Of a stretch of DNA of 64,000 bases, positions 54,629 to 63,909 are shown piece by piece. The notes beneath the pieces were generated by a model. That model was given only the letters and a program-made list of their open reading frames with translations, ran no database searches and had not been told where the DNA came from. The position numbers and the translations under genes were made by a program. Where the stretch lies: NCBI GenBank assembly GCA_022360015.1, contig JAKSDQ010000071.1, forward strand, positions 248,001 through 312,000, written 5' to 3'. The DNA comes from Cytophagales bacterium. Its GTDB lineage: Bacteria > Bacteroidota > Bacteroidia > Cytophagales > Cyclobacteriaceae. Every line of letters begins with the position of its first letter. Position 1 is the stretch's first letter.

Positions 54629-55717
54629 ATGATAGAGATTCGCCATTTAAAACTGATAGATGCAGTTGCTGAAGTAGGAACTCTGAAAAACGCCGCTGAC
54701 AGGCTTTGCCTGACTCAATCCGCGTTGAGTCATCAGCTTAAAGAGTTGGAATCGCGTCTCGGCATCAAGGTATTTCACCGGGTAAATAACAAGTTGCTGT
54801 TCACACCGGCCGGCAAGGAGCTGCGGGACGCCAGCAAAGAGATTCTCGAGCAATTGCAACGCGTGGAAAATAATATTCAGGAAATAAATCAAGAGCACCT
54901 GAAAAATTACGTTCACGGATACTCGCAGGATGAAACGACCCGTTTAAATGACCAGGCCAACACTGTGTCCGAACTTTTACATTGGGATTCAAAATGGCAA
55001 CCAGGGTCATTGATTCTGGAAGCGGGTTGTGGCGTCGGGGCACAGACCCGGATCATAGCTTCCAAAAACCCGGAATCTACTTTTGTCTCCGTTGATCTAT
55101 CGCCTGCATCCCTGGCAAAAGCCGAAGAATCGGTCAATGAGCTGAATATTGAGCATGTAATGTTCCGGTTAGCAGATATACAGGATTTGCCATATGAAAA
55201 TGACCATTTCGATCATATCTTCGTTTGTTTCTTACTGGAACATTTGTCCCATCCTTCAGAAGCATTACTCGAGTTGTATAGAGTGCTTAAACCCCAGGGA
55301 ACAATTACGGTAATCGAGGGAGATCATGGCTCGACCTATTTTCATCCCGAAAGTTCGGCGGCGATAAAAGCCGTTAACGCCCAGGTAACCCTGCAAAGCC
55401 AGACAGGTTGTGATGCCAATATTGGCAGAAAACTGTATCCGTTGCTTTTTGATACAGGATATACCGATATTGAGGTATCACCCCGGCAAGTATATGTGAA
55501 CGACTCCAAACCACAGTTAACGGAGGGTTTTATTAAAAATACTTTCGTCGCCATGATCAAAGGGATTTCAGAGGAAGCCATAGCCAGGAAGATCATCAGT
55601 AAGGAAGCGATGCAGAAAGGTATCAAAGATTTGCTTAAAACAGCAGAGAGAGGGGGTACCTTTTGTTATACCTTCTTTAAGGCTATTGCAAGAAAAGGTG
55701 ATACACCTGATGTATGA
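54629..55717 (+). CDS. MetR-type LysR DNA-binding domain fused to a SAM-dependent methyltransferase
   Basis: A single 362-residue frame. Residues 1-65 are a LysR winged helix-turn-helix closest by eye to MetR (MIEIRHLKLIDAVAEVGTLK, then LTQSALSHQLKELESRLG, VFHRVNNKLLFTPAGKEL). Residues 66-90 form the linker helix used for dimerisation. From about residue 93 the sequence is a class I methyltransferase: NYVHGYSQDETTRLNDQA, motif I ILEAGCGVGAQT (129-140), Asp156 in VSVDLSP, DHIFVCFLLEHLSHPSEA, and LKPQGTITVIEGDHG. The LysR effector domain is absent, and the methyltransferase appears complete. No frameshift is visible at the joint. A MetR-box-like site lies upstream. Function as a SAM- or homocysteine-linked regulator is inference. 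Confidence 0.9.
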   Translation: MIEIRHLKLIDAVAEVGTLKNAADRLCLTQSALSHQLKELESRLGIKVFHRVNNKLLFTPAGKELRDASKEILEQLQRVENNIQEINQEHLKNYVHGYSQDETTRLNDQANTVSELLHWDSKWQPGSLILEAGCGVGAQTRIIASKNPESTFVSVDLSPASLAKAEESVNELNIEHVMFRLADIQDLPYENDHFDHIFVCFLLEHLSHPSEALLELYRVLKPQGTITVIEGDHGSTYFHPESSAAIKAVNAQVTLQSQTGCDANIGRKLYPLLFDTGYTDIEVSPRQVYVNDSKPQLTEGFIKNTFVAMIKGISEEAIARKIISKEAMQKGIKDLLKTAERGGTFCYTFFKAIARKGDTPDV

Positions 55718-56132
55718 GGCTATGCCGTTTTGGGGAAAGCACACATGGATGCGACGAATGTAAGTCCGGACTAAAAAAACTGTCAAAAGCATCCGAAGGG
55801 AATTAAAAATCGGATTTTATGAATTGGAACCATTGACCGGCTCATAGCATTCAGATGCCCTGGCCAGCAGCACTAATGCTGATTCTGTTTCTGGGCCGCA
55901 ACTTTTCCGGCGGCCACCAATAACAAAATTTTTGCCGAGGGATTACCAGATGTATGCCGAATCGAGAAAAATGAATGGTTGTACCGTGGTAGTTTTTGTC
56001 ATCATTGTGGCACTTACTGCGTTCTCGCTCATCAACAGGAAGGGCAAGCATTGAAGGTAGCAATATTTCTGTCAAATGTTAAAAAATCATTCCGGCCAGG
56101 GGATTAATTTAAGAAAGGAATATATTTACCTT
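55718..56132. other. Intergenic, with a short open fragment
   Basis: 415 bp without a full gene. On the plus strand at 55950-56054 a 34-codon frame ends VVVFVIIVALTAFSLINRKG then KH, resembling the last membrane helix and tail of a transporter. It may be the remnant of a decayed membrane protein gene. AAAGGAA at 56114-56120 is a candidate ribosome binding site for the following gene, though rather far from its ATG. Confidence 0.4.
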
Positions 56133-57107
56133 ATGGAAATGTATTCACGCAGGACCTTTTTTGCCCGGACAGGCAAAGCCGGCCTGATGACCTGGCTGCT
56201 AGGTACAGATCCGGCTTTTGGCGCCTTTCCGGTGGGTAATGTCGGGGAATCGCCTGTCAGATTGATTGTAGACGCCGATACAGGCAATGAGGTCGATGAT
56301 CTGTATGCCATTGCCATCGCACTTATTGAGCCAAGATTGAAAGTGGCAGGAATCACTTCAGCACAGTGGCATACCCATCCGAATGCACCCAACGATACAG
56401 TTGGGGAAAGTCAAAGGCTCAATGAAGAAATACTGTCATTGATGGGCATGGAAGATATTCCGCACCCTGAAGGCTCAAACTTACCCATGGTAAATACCTT
56501 TCGTCCACAACCTTCGGATGCGGCTGCTTTTATCATAGAACAGGCCAAAGCCACACCCCTTGGGGAAAAACTCAATGTCGTGGTGTTAGGCCCGGCCACT
56601 AACCTTGCTTCGGCGGTTCTTATGGCACCGGAAATCATTCCCAAAGTAACTGCCAACTACCTGGGCTTTTGGCACCACCCGGAAACACGTACATGGAATA
56701 AGCGCGAATTCAATACCAACAATGACCCTAATGCCGTGAATTTGCTGATCAACACCCACGACCTGGAATTCCATGTCATGACCGCATCGACTTCCCAACA
56801 CCTGGTATTCGATAAAGCCGAAGTCGATCTCCACCTGAAAGGAAAAGGCGGGATAGCAGATTACCTGGTGAATCGCTGGGAATCCTATCATCGTTACTGG
56901 CAGCAAAACGATAAGGAAAAAAAACACTGGACCATGTGGGACATTGCCATCATACAGGCAATCGCTTATCCGGAACTGGCCAATCAATCCAAAGTACAAA
57001 GCCCCTATGATAACCTGGACCGTCCCATCTATGCCTATACTTCCATCGATGTGGAAGCCATGAAGGAGCGGTTCTGGCAGGTGTTCGATGGTTTTCTACA
57101 AAAATAA
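56133..57107 (+). CDS. Inosine-uridine nucleoside hydrolase-like protein with Tat signal
   Basis: 324 residues from ATG 56133. The N-terminus MEMYSRRTFFARTGKAG is a twin-arginine export signal. The core starts with IVDADTGNEVDDLYAIAIAL, matching the Ca2+-binding DxDxGxxxDD motif of nucleoside hydrolases, followed by VVVLGPATNLASAVL and MWDIAIIQAIAYP (a late Asp ligand region). Nucleoside hydrolases release the base from ribonucleosides; in this extracytoplasmic form the substrate may differ. It converges with xylA. Confidence 0.82.
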   Translation: MEMYSRRTFFARTGKAGLMTWLLGTDPAFGAFPVGNVGESPVRLIVDADTGNEVDDLYAIAIALIEPRLKVAGITSAQWHTHPNAPNDTVGESQRLNEEILSLMGMEDIPHPEGSNLPMVNTFRPQPSDAAAFIIEQAKATPLGEKLNVVVLGPATNLASAVLMAPEIIPKVTANYLGFWHHPETRTWNKREFNTNNDPNAVNLLINTHDLEFHVMTASTSQHLVFDKAEVDLHLKGKGGIADYLVNRWESYHRYWQQNDKEKKHWTMWDIAIIQAIAYPELANQSKVQSPYDNLDRPIYAYTSIDVEAMKERFWQVFDGFLQK

Positions 57108-57267
57108 CATCCGGCTGCGCTAAACGCACGCGGCATTCGGTAATTATTTTGCTATTAAACCTTGTTCAACAACCAAAAGTGCCCGGAGCTAATTATTTTA
57201 TGTCATCTGGTTTTCAGGTGAGGGATCGATCGAACCATTATCTGTTAACGCTTCGGAAATATAGTTC

Positions 57268-58626
57268 TTAAAGGTATTGATTAATCAGGTTTTCGTACAG
57301 CTCCTGCTTTCCGCTTGTAAGTGGTGGTTCACCATTTCGACCGGCAATATCGGCCAGGGTTTCGAGAGTCATATTACCTTCCTCAAAGGTTTTGCCCTCT
57401 CCATCAGCAAAAGAACCGTACCTTGTTTCCCTCAAACTTTTGTACCTGGAATTTTCCAAAATCTCGTTAGCAATTAACAAAGCCCGGGCAAAAGCATCCA
57501 TACCTCCAATATGGGCGTGGAAGAGATCATCCGGGTCAGTGGAATTTCTCCTGGTTTTTGCATCGAAATTGACGCCACCACCTTGTAGTCCACCTGCTTC
57601 CAAAAATACCAGCAGTGTTTCCACCAATTCATAGATGTTGTTGGGAAACTGATCAGTATCCCAGCCATTTTGATAGTCACCGCGATTGGCATCCATACTT
57701 CCCAACAGGCCTGCATCTGCTGCGACCTGCAGTTCATGAGCAAAGGTATGCTGGGCCAGCGTAGCGTGGTTGACCTCGAGATTCAATTTAAAGTCTTCCA
57801 TCAGATCATATTGTCGCAGGAAGCCAATAACCGTAGCAGCATCAAAATCATATTGGTGCTTTGAAGGTTCCATAGGTTTGGGCTCAATGAAAAAATTACC
57901 GGTAAAACCTTGTTTGCGCGCGTAGTCTTTGACCATATGCAAAAATGTGGCAAAATGATCCAGCTCTTTTTTCATATGGGTATTCAGCAATGACATGTAG
58001 CCTTCTCTTCCGCCCCAGAAAACATAATTTTCACCCTGTAGTTTGATGGTAATATCAATGGCATGTTTAACCTGCGCCCCTGCATAGGCTACTACGGCAA
58101 AGTCCGGATTGGTGGCGGCGCCATTCATATACCGCGGATTAGAAAAAAGGTTGGCGGTACCCCAAAGTAACTTCACGCCTGACATCTTTTGTTTTTCCAG
58201 CGCATAGTCAGAAATTATTTCCAGCCGCCTGGCAGACTCACTCAGTGATGCCCCCTCCTCGATAAGATCGAAATCGTGAAAGCAGTAATAAGGAACCGAT
58301 AATTTGGTGATAAATTCAAAAGCCGCGTCCATCTTATCTTTTGCCTGCTGTATAGGATCATTGGATGATAACCATGGGAAATTTTTGGTAGGTAACCCGA
58401 AAGGATCGCCGCCGGTGCCGCAGAAAGAATGCCAGTAGGCTACGGCAAATTTAAAATGATCTTTCATGGTCTTTCCGGCTACTGACCTTTTTTCATCATA
58501 ATATTTAAAGGCCATCGGATTGTCGGATTCCCTTCCTTCGTAAGATATTTTGTCAATGCCGCTGAAATATTCTTTCTCGCCAATGATCACTGGCAATGTT
58601 TCGGCTGAATTACTGATACTGCTCAT
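57268..58626 (-). CDS. xylA: Xylose isomerase
   Basis: Converts D-xylose to D-xylulose in the cytoplasm. The 452 residues have the complete active site: [18 protein letters not shown] (catalytic His), [20 protein letters not shown] (metal Glu), [17 protein letters not shown] (Glu and His), and [18 protein letters not shown] with the Asp ligands of the second metal. The length is normal for the Bacteroidota type. It follows xylB by 12 bp and ends the operon. Confidence 0.97.
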   Translation of the reverse strand: MSSISNSAETLPVIIGEKEYFSGIDKISYEGRESDNPMAFKYYDEKRSVAGKTMKDHFKFAVAYWHSFCGTGGDPFGLPTKNFPWLSSNDPIQQAKDKMDAAFEFITKLSVPYYCFHDFDLIEEGASLSESARRLEIISDYALEKQKMSGVKLLWGTANLFSNPRYMNGAATNPDFAVVAYAGAQVKHAIDITIKLQGENYVFWGGREGYMSLLNTHMKKELDHFATFLHMVKDYARKQGFTGNFFIEPKPMEPSKHQYDFDAATVIGFLRQYDLMEDFKLNLEVNHATLAQHTFAHELQVAADAGLLGSMDANRGDYQNGWDTDQFPNNIYELVETLLVFLEAGGLQGGGVNFDAKTRRNSTDPDDLFHAHIGGMDAFARALLIANEILENSRYKSLRETRYGSFADGEGKTFEEGNMTLETLADIAGRNGEPPLTSGKQELYENLINQYL

Positions 58627-58638
58627 ACTTTTCTATAG

Positions 58639-60126
58639 TTATTTTAATATTTTTTCCAAATCATTTCTCCAAACCCGGTAGGCATCCCGATAGATACCTT
58701 GGTTTTTATCCGGACCAAAACGGCTAATTACTTTTAAATCCTCATTGGCCTCCCTGAGGTCGTGATAATAACCGGTAGCGATACCGGCGGCCTTGGCGGC
58801 TCCTATGGCACCGGTTGTATCAAGCACCTCGATATCACAATTCAATAAACTGGCTATTGTCTGTGAAAAGATCTCAGACTGAAACAGGTTGTCGTTTCCT
58901 ACCCTGATCAACTGAATGTCAAGGCCCATCTCCTTAAGGATGTCAATGCCATAAATAAATGAAAAAGCTATCCCTTCGAGGGAAGCCCTGACCATATGGG
59001 CTTTTTTGTGCCGGTTAAAGTTAAGATTCACAAAGTGGGAACCTATATTCCTGTTGCCCAGAATCCTTTCGGCACCATTGCCAAACGGGATAATTCTTAA
59101 CCCATCCGAACTGACCGGAACGGCCTGTGCCATCTTTTCCAGTTCCTCGTAGGTGGCGCCGTTTTGCGTCATTTGTTTTTTGATCCAGCTATATTGTATC
59201 CCTGCCCCATTTATACAGAGCAAAATACCGATTCTCGGCTTTTCAATGGTGTGATTGACGTGTAAAAAAGCGTTTACCCGTGATTCGGGATCATAGACAG
59301 GTTTGCTGGTTATGCCATATACAACACCTGATGTTCCCCCGGTAGCAGCTATCTCTCCCGGTTCCAGCACATTGAGGCACATGGCATTGTTGGGCTGGTC
59401 ACCGGCGCGGTATGTAACCGGTATTCCGGCACTCAGGCCCAGAGCCGCAGCCGCCTGCTCCGTCAATTCCCCATGGTCGCCACAGGAGGCTACCACCTCA
59501 GGGAGCATATCTTCTGAAATGCCATAGTAATCAAATAAAAACGAAGCCGGTTTATTCCCCTTAAAATCCCACATAATGCCCTCAGACAATCCGGACATGG
59601 TGGTCAAAATCCTGCCGGTCATTCTCATGGCGATGTAGTCGCCCGGAAGCATGAATTTGTCCACCTTTTCATAGATTTCCGGTTCATTTTCTTTAACCCA
59701 TTTTAGCTTGGAAGCTGTGAAGTTCCCGGGTGCGTTTAACAGTGACTCCAAACACCGTTTTTCCCCCAGGTTGTGAAAAGCTTCGTCGCCTATTTCGATC
59801 GCACGGCTGTCACACCAGATTATAGAAGGTCTTAACACTTTTTTCTCATTGTCTATGATCACCAAGCCGTGCATTTGATAGGCGATGCCAATCCCTTTTA
59901 TTTCGCCAGGATTGATCTGGGGGTTGGCCGCTAACAGTTTGTGTGTAGCCTTGCCAAGGTTTTCCCACCAGGTATCAGGGTGCTGTTCGGCCCAACCCAG
60001 AGCCGCAGAAGCAATTTCCATTTCGGTTTCCGGATGTTGAACCACATCCACGGTTTGTCTGGTTTCAATGGCCACCAGAGCAGCTTTAATGGAAGAACTG
60101 CCGATATCGTATCCTAATAAATACAT
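58639..60126 (-). CDS. xylB: Xylulokinase (FGGY family)
   Basis: Phosphorylates D-xylulose to xylulose 5-phosphate. The 495 residues have the ATPase phosphate-1 loop LLGYDIGSSSIKAAL, the substrate region GIGIAYQMHGLVII, VMLPGDYIAMRMTG-like helices, and the adenosine motif region VGNDNLFQSEIFSQTIASLL. It lies between the molybdopterin dehydrogenase gene (16-bp gap) and xylA (12-bp gap), all on one strand. Confidence 0.93.
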   Translation of the reverse strand: MYLLGYDIGSSSIKAALVAIETRQTVDVVQHPETEMEIASAALGWAEQHPDTWWENLGKATHKLLAANPQINPGEIKGIGIAYQMHGLVIIDNEKKVLRPSIIWCDSRAIEIGDEAFHNLGEKRCLESLLNAPGNFTASKLKWVKENEPEIYEKVDKFMLPGDYIAMRMTGRILTTMSGLSEGIMWDFKGNKPASFLFDYYGISEDMLPEVVASCGDHGELTEQAAAALGLSAGIPVTYRAGDQPNNAMCLNVLEPGEIAATGGTSGVVYGITSKPVYDPESRVNAFLHVNHTIEKPRIGILLCINGAGIQYSWIKKQMTQNGATYEELEKMAQAVPVSSDGLRIIPFGNGAERILGNRNIGSHFVNLNFNRHKKAHMVRASLEGIAFSFIYGIDILKEMGLDIQLIRVGNDNLFQSEIFSQTIASLLNCDIEVLDTTGAIGAAKAAGIATGYYHDLREANEDLKVISRFGPDKNQGIYRDAYRVWRNDLEKILK

Positions 60127-60142
60127 TTGAATAAAAAATTGA

Positions 60143-62404
60143 CTAGGTTAGACTTACCGGTAACTGCCTGGCCCTTTTGCCTGTGGCCGCGTAAATAGCA
60201 TTGCAAAGTGCCGGGATATAGGGGGGTACAGGTGGTTCTCCTACGCCGGTAGGCTTCTCCCGGCTGTCTACCAAATGTACCTGAATGTCATAGGGCCCAT
60301 CGGGCATTCTGGCCAATGGGTAATCGTGAAAATTACTTTGTTCGACCTGTCCGTCTTTTACCGATATCTGGCCTTTTAAGGCTATACTCGTACCAAAAAT
60401 AGCACCGCCTTCAAACTGTGACCTTACCCTGTCGGGATTTACCGGTACACCACAATCCACCGCATAATGTACTTCGGGGATTGAAATCTTTCCATTGTTA
60501 TCAACAGATACTTCTACCACACAGGCTACATAGGTCAAAAAGCTCCGGTGAACGGCAAACCCCTGTCCTCTCCCCGAAGGCAGGTCTTTTCCCCAACTTG
60601 ATTTTTCCTTTACCATATTGATTACATGCCTTAAACGACCCGTGTTAAAAGGGAAATCTTCCAGTTTTTCATTATAGTTGAAAAAGTCTTTTACCAAGTC
60701 ATTAAAGTTAATATGGCGATCCTCTCCCAGTAGTTCCAGGGCGTTGTCGATAGGATCGACCTTTCTTGCCTCGGCCACCTCGTCAAGCATACTGCCGATG
60801 GCAAAAGCATGCTGAATATTGGCCACAGACCGCAGCCAGCCAATCCTGATTTGCGCTTTGGCTTCATGGGTCTCCAGGCGTATAGCGGGTATGTTGTAGG
60901 GAAAATCGACAAAACCCAAACCCAGCTCAAAAGAAGGTTCCTTTACATCGGCACTGGCCGTTCCACCTATCGGTGGAAACACCGTCTTATGATTCCACCC
61001 TAACACATCGTTGTTATTACCCAGCGCTACTTTTACATGCTGCACACTATTAAAGTGATAAAAATCATGTTGAATGTCATCCTCTCTGGTCCAGATTAGT
61101 TTGACCGGCCACTGACAATTTTTGGCGATAACTGCTGATTCCACCACAAAATCGGGCTTCGACTTTCTGCCAAAACCCCCTCCTAAAAGCGTAACATGGA
61201 TAGTAACGTCTTCTTCCTCTATTCCCAACGCCTCGGCCACTACTCCCTTAGCCCATTGAGGATGTTGGGTAGGTGCCCATATTTCACATTTGCCGTTTTC
61301 CATTTTAGCCAACGCACATGGAGGCTCCATGGTAGCATGGGCGTAGTGGGGAACACTATAGGTGGCCTCTACCATCTTACCGGCAGCTTTGAGCGCTTTT
61401 TTTATTTCGCCTTGTTCACGTTTAATATTTCCGGTTCGTCTGGCATCGGCTTCCATTTGCTGCGCAAATTTGCGCGAGTCATATCCGGCATTCACACCAT
61501 AATCCCACTCGATTTTCAATGCCTTTCTCCCTTGCATCGCCGCCCAGGTATTGTCAGCCACTACTACTACCCCACCCAGGGGATTGTGAAAATTGGTGGG
61601 AAACCCAGGGGAATCAAGCGTAAATATTTTCTGTACTCCTGGCACTTTCAAAGCCTCACTGTCATCCACACTCACCACCTTGCCACCGGCCACGGGACAT
61701 CGTTGTATCATAGCGATTTTCATCCCTTCCACCCTGGCATCCATACCATAGACAGCCCCTCCACTGACCATATCATGGAGATCCACGATAGGCAACCCTT
61801 TGCCGATGTATTTGAATTCAGACGCCGGCTTCAACCGAATATCCTCTTCCCGGGGCAATTCCAGCAAAGAGGCTGCTTCGGCCAGTGCCGCAAAGCTCAG
61901 TTTTTTACCTGATGGTTGATGAATCACCTCACCGTCTTTTGCTTTGCAGGTGGCTACCTCCACATGCCATTGATTCGCCGCTGCCTGCTCAAGCATCATT
62001 CTGGCTACCGCACCCGCTTTTCTCATAGGCATGTAGAACATTCGGATAGAAAACGAGCCATCGGTATTTTGGTTACCGTAGACTTCCTCGTTACCCACTG
62101 CCTGTTCTATTTTCACTTTTTGCCAGTCTACCTCCAGCTCGTCAGCAACGATCAAAGGTAAACCGGTACGCACGCCCTGACCCATCTCCGAACGATGCGC
62201 AACAATGACCACCTCGCCGTTTCCTTTTATGTTCAGATAAACATTGGGTTTGAATGCTGCATCGGAATAAAACTCTTTTTCCCGGGGCCCGCAACCTATC
62301 TGCATCCCCAACATAATGCCTGTAAATCCTATGGAAGTGTTTTTCAGGAAACTTCTGCGGTCCAGCTTGAGAATGGATGGGGTGTTATCGACAGTTTTCT
62401 TCAT
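60143..62404 (-). CDS. Molybdopterin-binding aldehyde dehydrogenase subunit (IorB-like), Tat-exported
   Basis: 753 residues of the xanthine-dehydrogenase family large subunit, in the isoquinoline 1-oxidoreductase beta-type form with two tandem cofactor domains. The N-terminus has a Tat motif (LDRRSFLKNTSIGF). Cofactor-binding signatures include VTLLGGGFGRKSKPDF and, near the C-terminus, GVGEPPVPPYIPALCNAIYA, which contains the active-site Glu. The matching small [2Fe-2S] subunit gene is not adjacent in this window. The gene heads the operon with xylB and xylA, which may point to oxidation of a sugar aldehyde or aromatic aldehyde (inference). Confidence 0.88.
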   Translation of the reverse strand: MKKTVDNTPSILKLDRRSFLKNTSIGFTGIMLGMQIGCGPREKEFYSDAAFKPNVYLNIKGNGEVVIVAHRSEMGQGVRTGLPLIVADELEVDWQKVKIEQAVGNEEVYGNQNTDGSFSIRMFYMPMRKAGAVARMMLEQAAANQWHVEVATCKAKDGEVIHQPSGKKLSFAALAEAASLLELPREEDIRLKPASEFKYIGKGLPIVDLHDMVSGGAVYGMDARVEGMKIAMIQRCPVAGGKVVSVDDSEALKVPGVQKIFTLDSPGFPTNFHNPLGGVVVVADNTWAAMQGRKALKIEWDYGVNAGYDSRKFAQQMEADARRTGNIKREQGEIKKALKAAGKMVEATYSVPHYAHATMEPPCALAKMENGKCEIWAPTQHPQWAKGVVAEALGIEEEDVTIHVTLLGGGFGRKSKPDFVVESAVIAKNCQWPVKLIWTREDDIQHDFYHFNSVQHVKVALGNNNDVLGWNHKTVFPPIGGTASADVKEPSFELGLGFVDFPYNIPAIRLETHEAKAQIRIGWLRSVANIQHAFAIGSMLDEVAEARKVDPIDNALELLGEDRHINFNDLVKDFFNYNEKLEDFPFNTGRLRHVINMVKEKSSWGKDLPSGRGQGFAVHRSFLTYVACVVEVSVDNNGKISIPEVHYAVDCGVPVNPDRVRSQFEGGAIFGTSIALKGQISVKDGQVEQSNFHDYPLARMPDGPYDIQVHLVDSREKPTGVGEPPVPPYIPALCNAIYAATGKRARQLPVSLT

Positions 62405-62496
62405 AAGGCGGTATAGCTATTATCCAGTAATATCAGATCGATGATCTAATTTAAAAAAGATAATTGTAATTGTTGATTATTTATACCAAAAAGCAT

Positions 62497-62532
62497 AAAA
62501 AAATGGCCATTCATGGGGTTGAATGGCCATTT
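62497..62532 (-). terminator. Rho-independent terminator of the small secreted protein gene
   Basis: Minus-strand reading gives a perfect 12-bp stem (AAATGGCCATTC at 62501-62512 with GAATGGCCATTT at 62521-62532), an 8-base loop and a following run of T (62497-62503 are all A on the plus strand). It lies 40 bp past the stop at 62572 and insulates the iorB-xylBA operon downstream. Confidence 0.85.
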
Positions 62533-62571
62533 GATTATTGGTCTATTAGTTTATAAAAGGATTGACAAACG

Positions 62572-62859
62572 TTAAAAATTCATAGTAACTCCCACACTGC
62601 TGGCATTGGCATATTGCAATGGCAGCGTAGCAGGCTGATCAGTTGATGGTTCGGTAGTAGGGTTAACACCAGAAAATCCGGGAGCAATCACCGGTGCCGG
62701 GCTCATAAAAGTTCTGTCGTTCGGATCAGTATCTATAAAGTTGGTCTTACCACCCTGAACTTTATATTCGCCACCAGCCCTCGAATAAAACTTTTGCGCA
62801 ATTCCATCATAGCTAAGTAACAAAAGAGACAAACAAGATAATGTTATACCTTTATGCAT
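62572..62859 (-). CDS. Small secreted protein of unknown function
   Basis: 95 residues from ATG 62859 with a signal peptide (MHKGITLSCLSLLLLSYDGI then AQ). The mature part begins KFYSRAGGEYKVQGG, similar in style to the first strand of outer-membrane beta-barrel proteins, and ends in VGVTMNF with a terminal Phe. It is far too short to be a complete barrel, so it may be a truncated member or a small surface protein. It has its own terminator. Confidence 0.6.
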   Translation of the reverse strand: MHKGITLSCLSLLLLSYDGIAQKFYSRAGGEYKVQGGKTNFIDTDPNDRTFMSPAPVIAPGFSGVNPTTEPSTDQPATLPLQYANASSVGVTMNF

Positions 62860-63288
62860 TTTTTTTGTAAGTTTTCCTAATCCCATAATATCCAAATCAT
62901 TTTGTTCCTTAATTGGCGGCCAAATTAGTGCATTTGTTATATGAAGCGTTAAAAATTACCTGCAGTTCATGACATGTGTCTTTTTCCCTTTAGATTCAAA
63001 AAACCCCTTCGAGAAAACATCAGGAAAAATCGATTACCTCGACCTTTGTTCTGTATTTATCACTGGAAGTCAACAATAATGATTTTTTATCGGAAAAATC
63101 GAATGTGTCAAATCCGGTACAACCTTACATAATACTGCGTAATCTTTACCATAACAGCTATTTATGACATCAGGCAACAGAAAGTTTGTCAGAAATGGAC
63201 TTCATCTCCTAAGAATTTTTTATTGCACCCGGGAAAAGGAAAGTATCATGCAGAAAGTAAAATGTCCTTGCTGGAGTGGAAATGCGGA
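62860..63288. other. Intergenic, no gene seen
   Basis: About 430 bp between the small secreted protein gene and the DinB-like gene. An open frame at 63164-63454 (+) mostly overlaps the DinB-like gene in antisense and has no family features. No hairpin terminator or clear promoter box was found. Confidence 0.5.
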
Positions 63289-63909
63289 TTATTCCGTCAA
63301 TTTCCCATGGAAGACACTTACCTTGGAATTAAACGGGTTTCCGGATGACCTCCGGAACGAGACTACCTGTCCTACATGCCAGATGGCATCTGCTATAGGA
63401 CCATTTATGAGATTCCAAAAAGGAAATTCAGTGGTTTTTTCACCGCTTCCGTAAACAATCTTAAAATCCTCTACCTCATGGCCTCCATGCGCCTTTAGCA
63501 AATCACTTGCCCTTTTAAAGTTTTGCAGGGTTTTGGCCCTTTTTTGCTCAAAAGTAAGGTGCTTTTCATCCGGGCCCGGTTCATTGGTTTTTTGGTCAGA
63601 GGCATTCACAATTACTTTCGAAAGACCATGTATGTGATCCAGGGTTTCCATAGATGATCTGGCCTGTGCATTGGGCCTGAATTTCAAATCCTCTTCCCTA
63701 AGCCCTTCAGTAGCCCAATAATACCTGAAACCAAGCGCATCTATCATACGGGCTGCTACGGTGCCCGGAGTATAAGTCTCCGGATAGGAAGGAATCTGGT
63801 AGTAAGGTAGTTCTTCGCCGGATGTAGCCTTTTCCAGGTTATTATTTTGTGCCGCTGCTTGTGCCATTGTAAAAAAGGAGAAAACAAAAAGTGCAAAACC
63901 GTGTTTCAT
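63289..63909 (-). CDS. Secreted DinB-like protein
   Basis: 206 residues: a signal peptide (MKHGFALFVFSFFTMAQAAA), then a four-helix DinB/YfiT-like fold with MIDALGFRYYWATEGLREED, TLDHIHGLSKVIVNA, and the family's C-terminal ADAIWHVGQVVSFRRSSGNP with a metal-type His. DinB-superfamily proteins include thiol-S-transferases; export through a signal peptide is seen in Bacteroidota homologues. The role is unknown. Confidence 0.78.
   Translation of the reverse strand: MKHGFALFVFSFFTMAQAAAQNNNLEKATSGEELPYYQIPSYPETYTPGTVAARMIDALGFRYYWATEGLREEDLKFRPNAQARSSMETLDHIHGLSKVIVNASDQKTNEPGPDEKHLTFEQKRAKTLQNFKRASDLLKAHGGHEVEDFKIVYGSGEKTTEFPFWNLINGPIADAIWHVGQVVSFRRSSGNPFNSKVSVFHGKLTE

Noticed and set aside
63164-63454. 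96-codon open frame on the plus strand
   Set aside because: Mostly antisense to the DinB-like gene; Cys-containing sequence has no consistent zinc-binding pattern.
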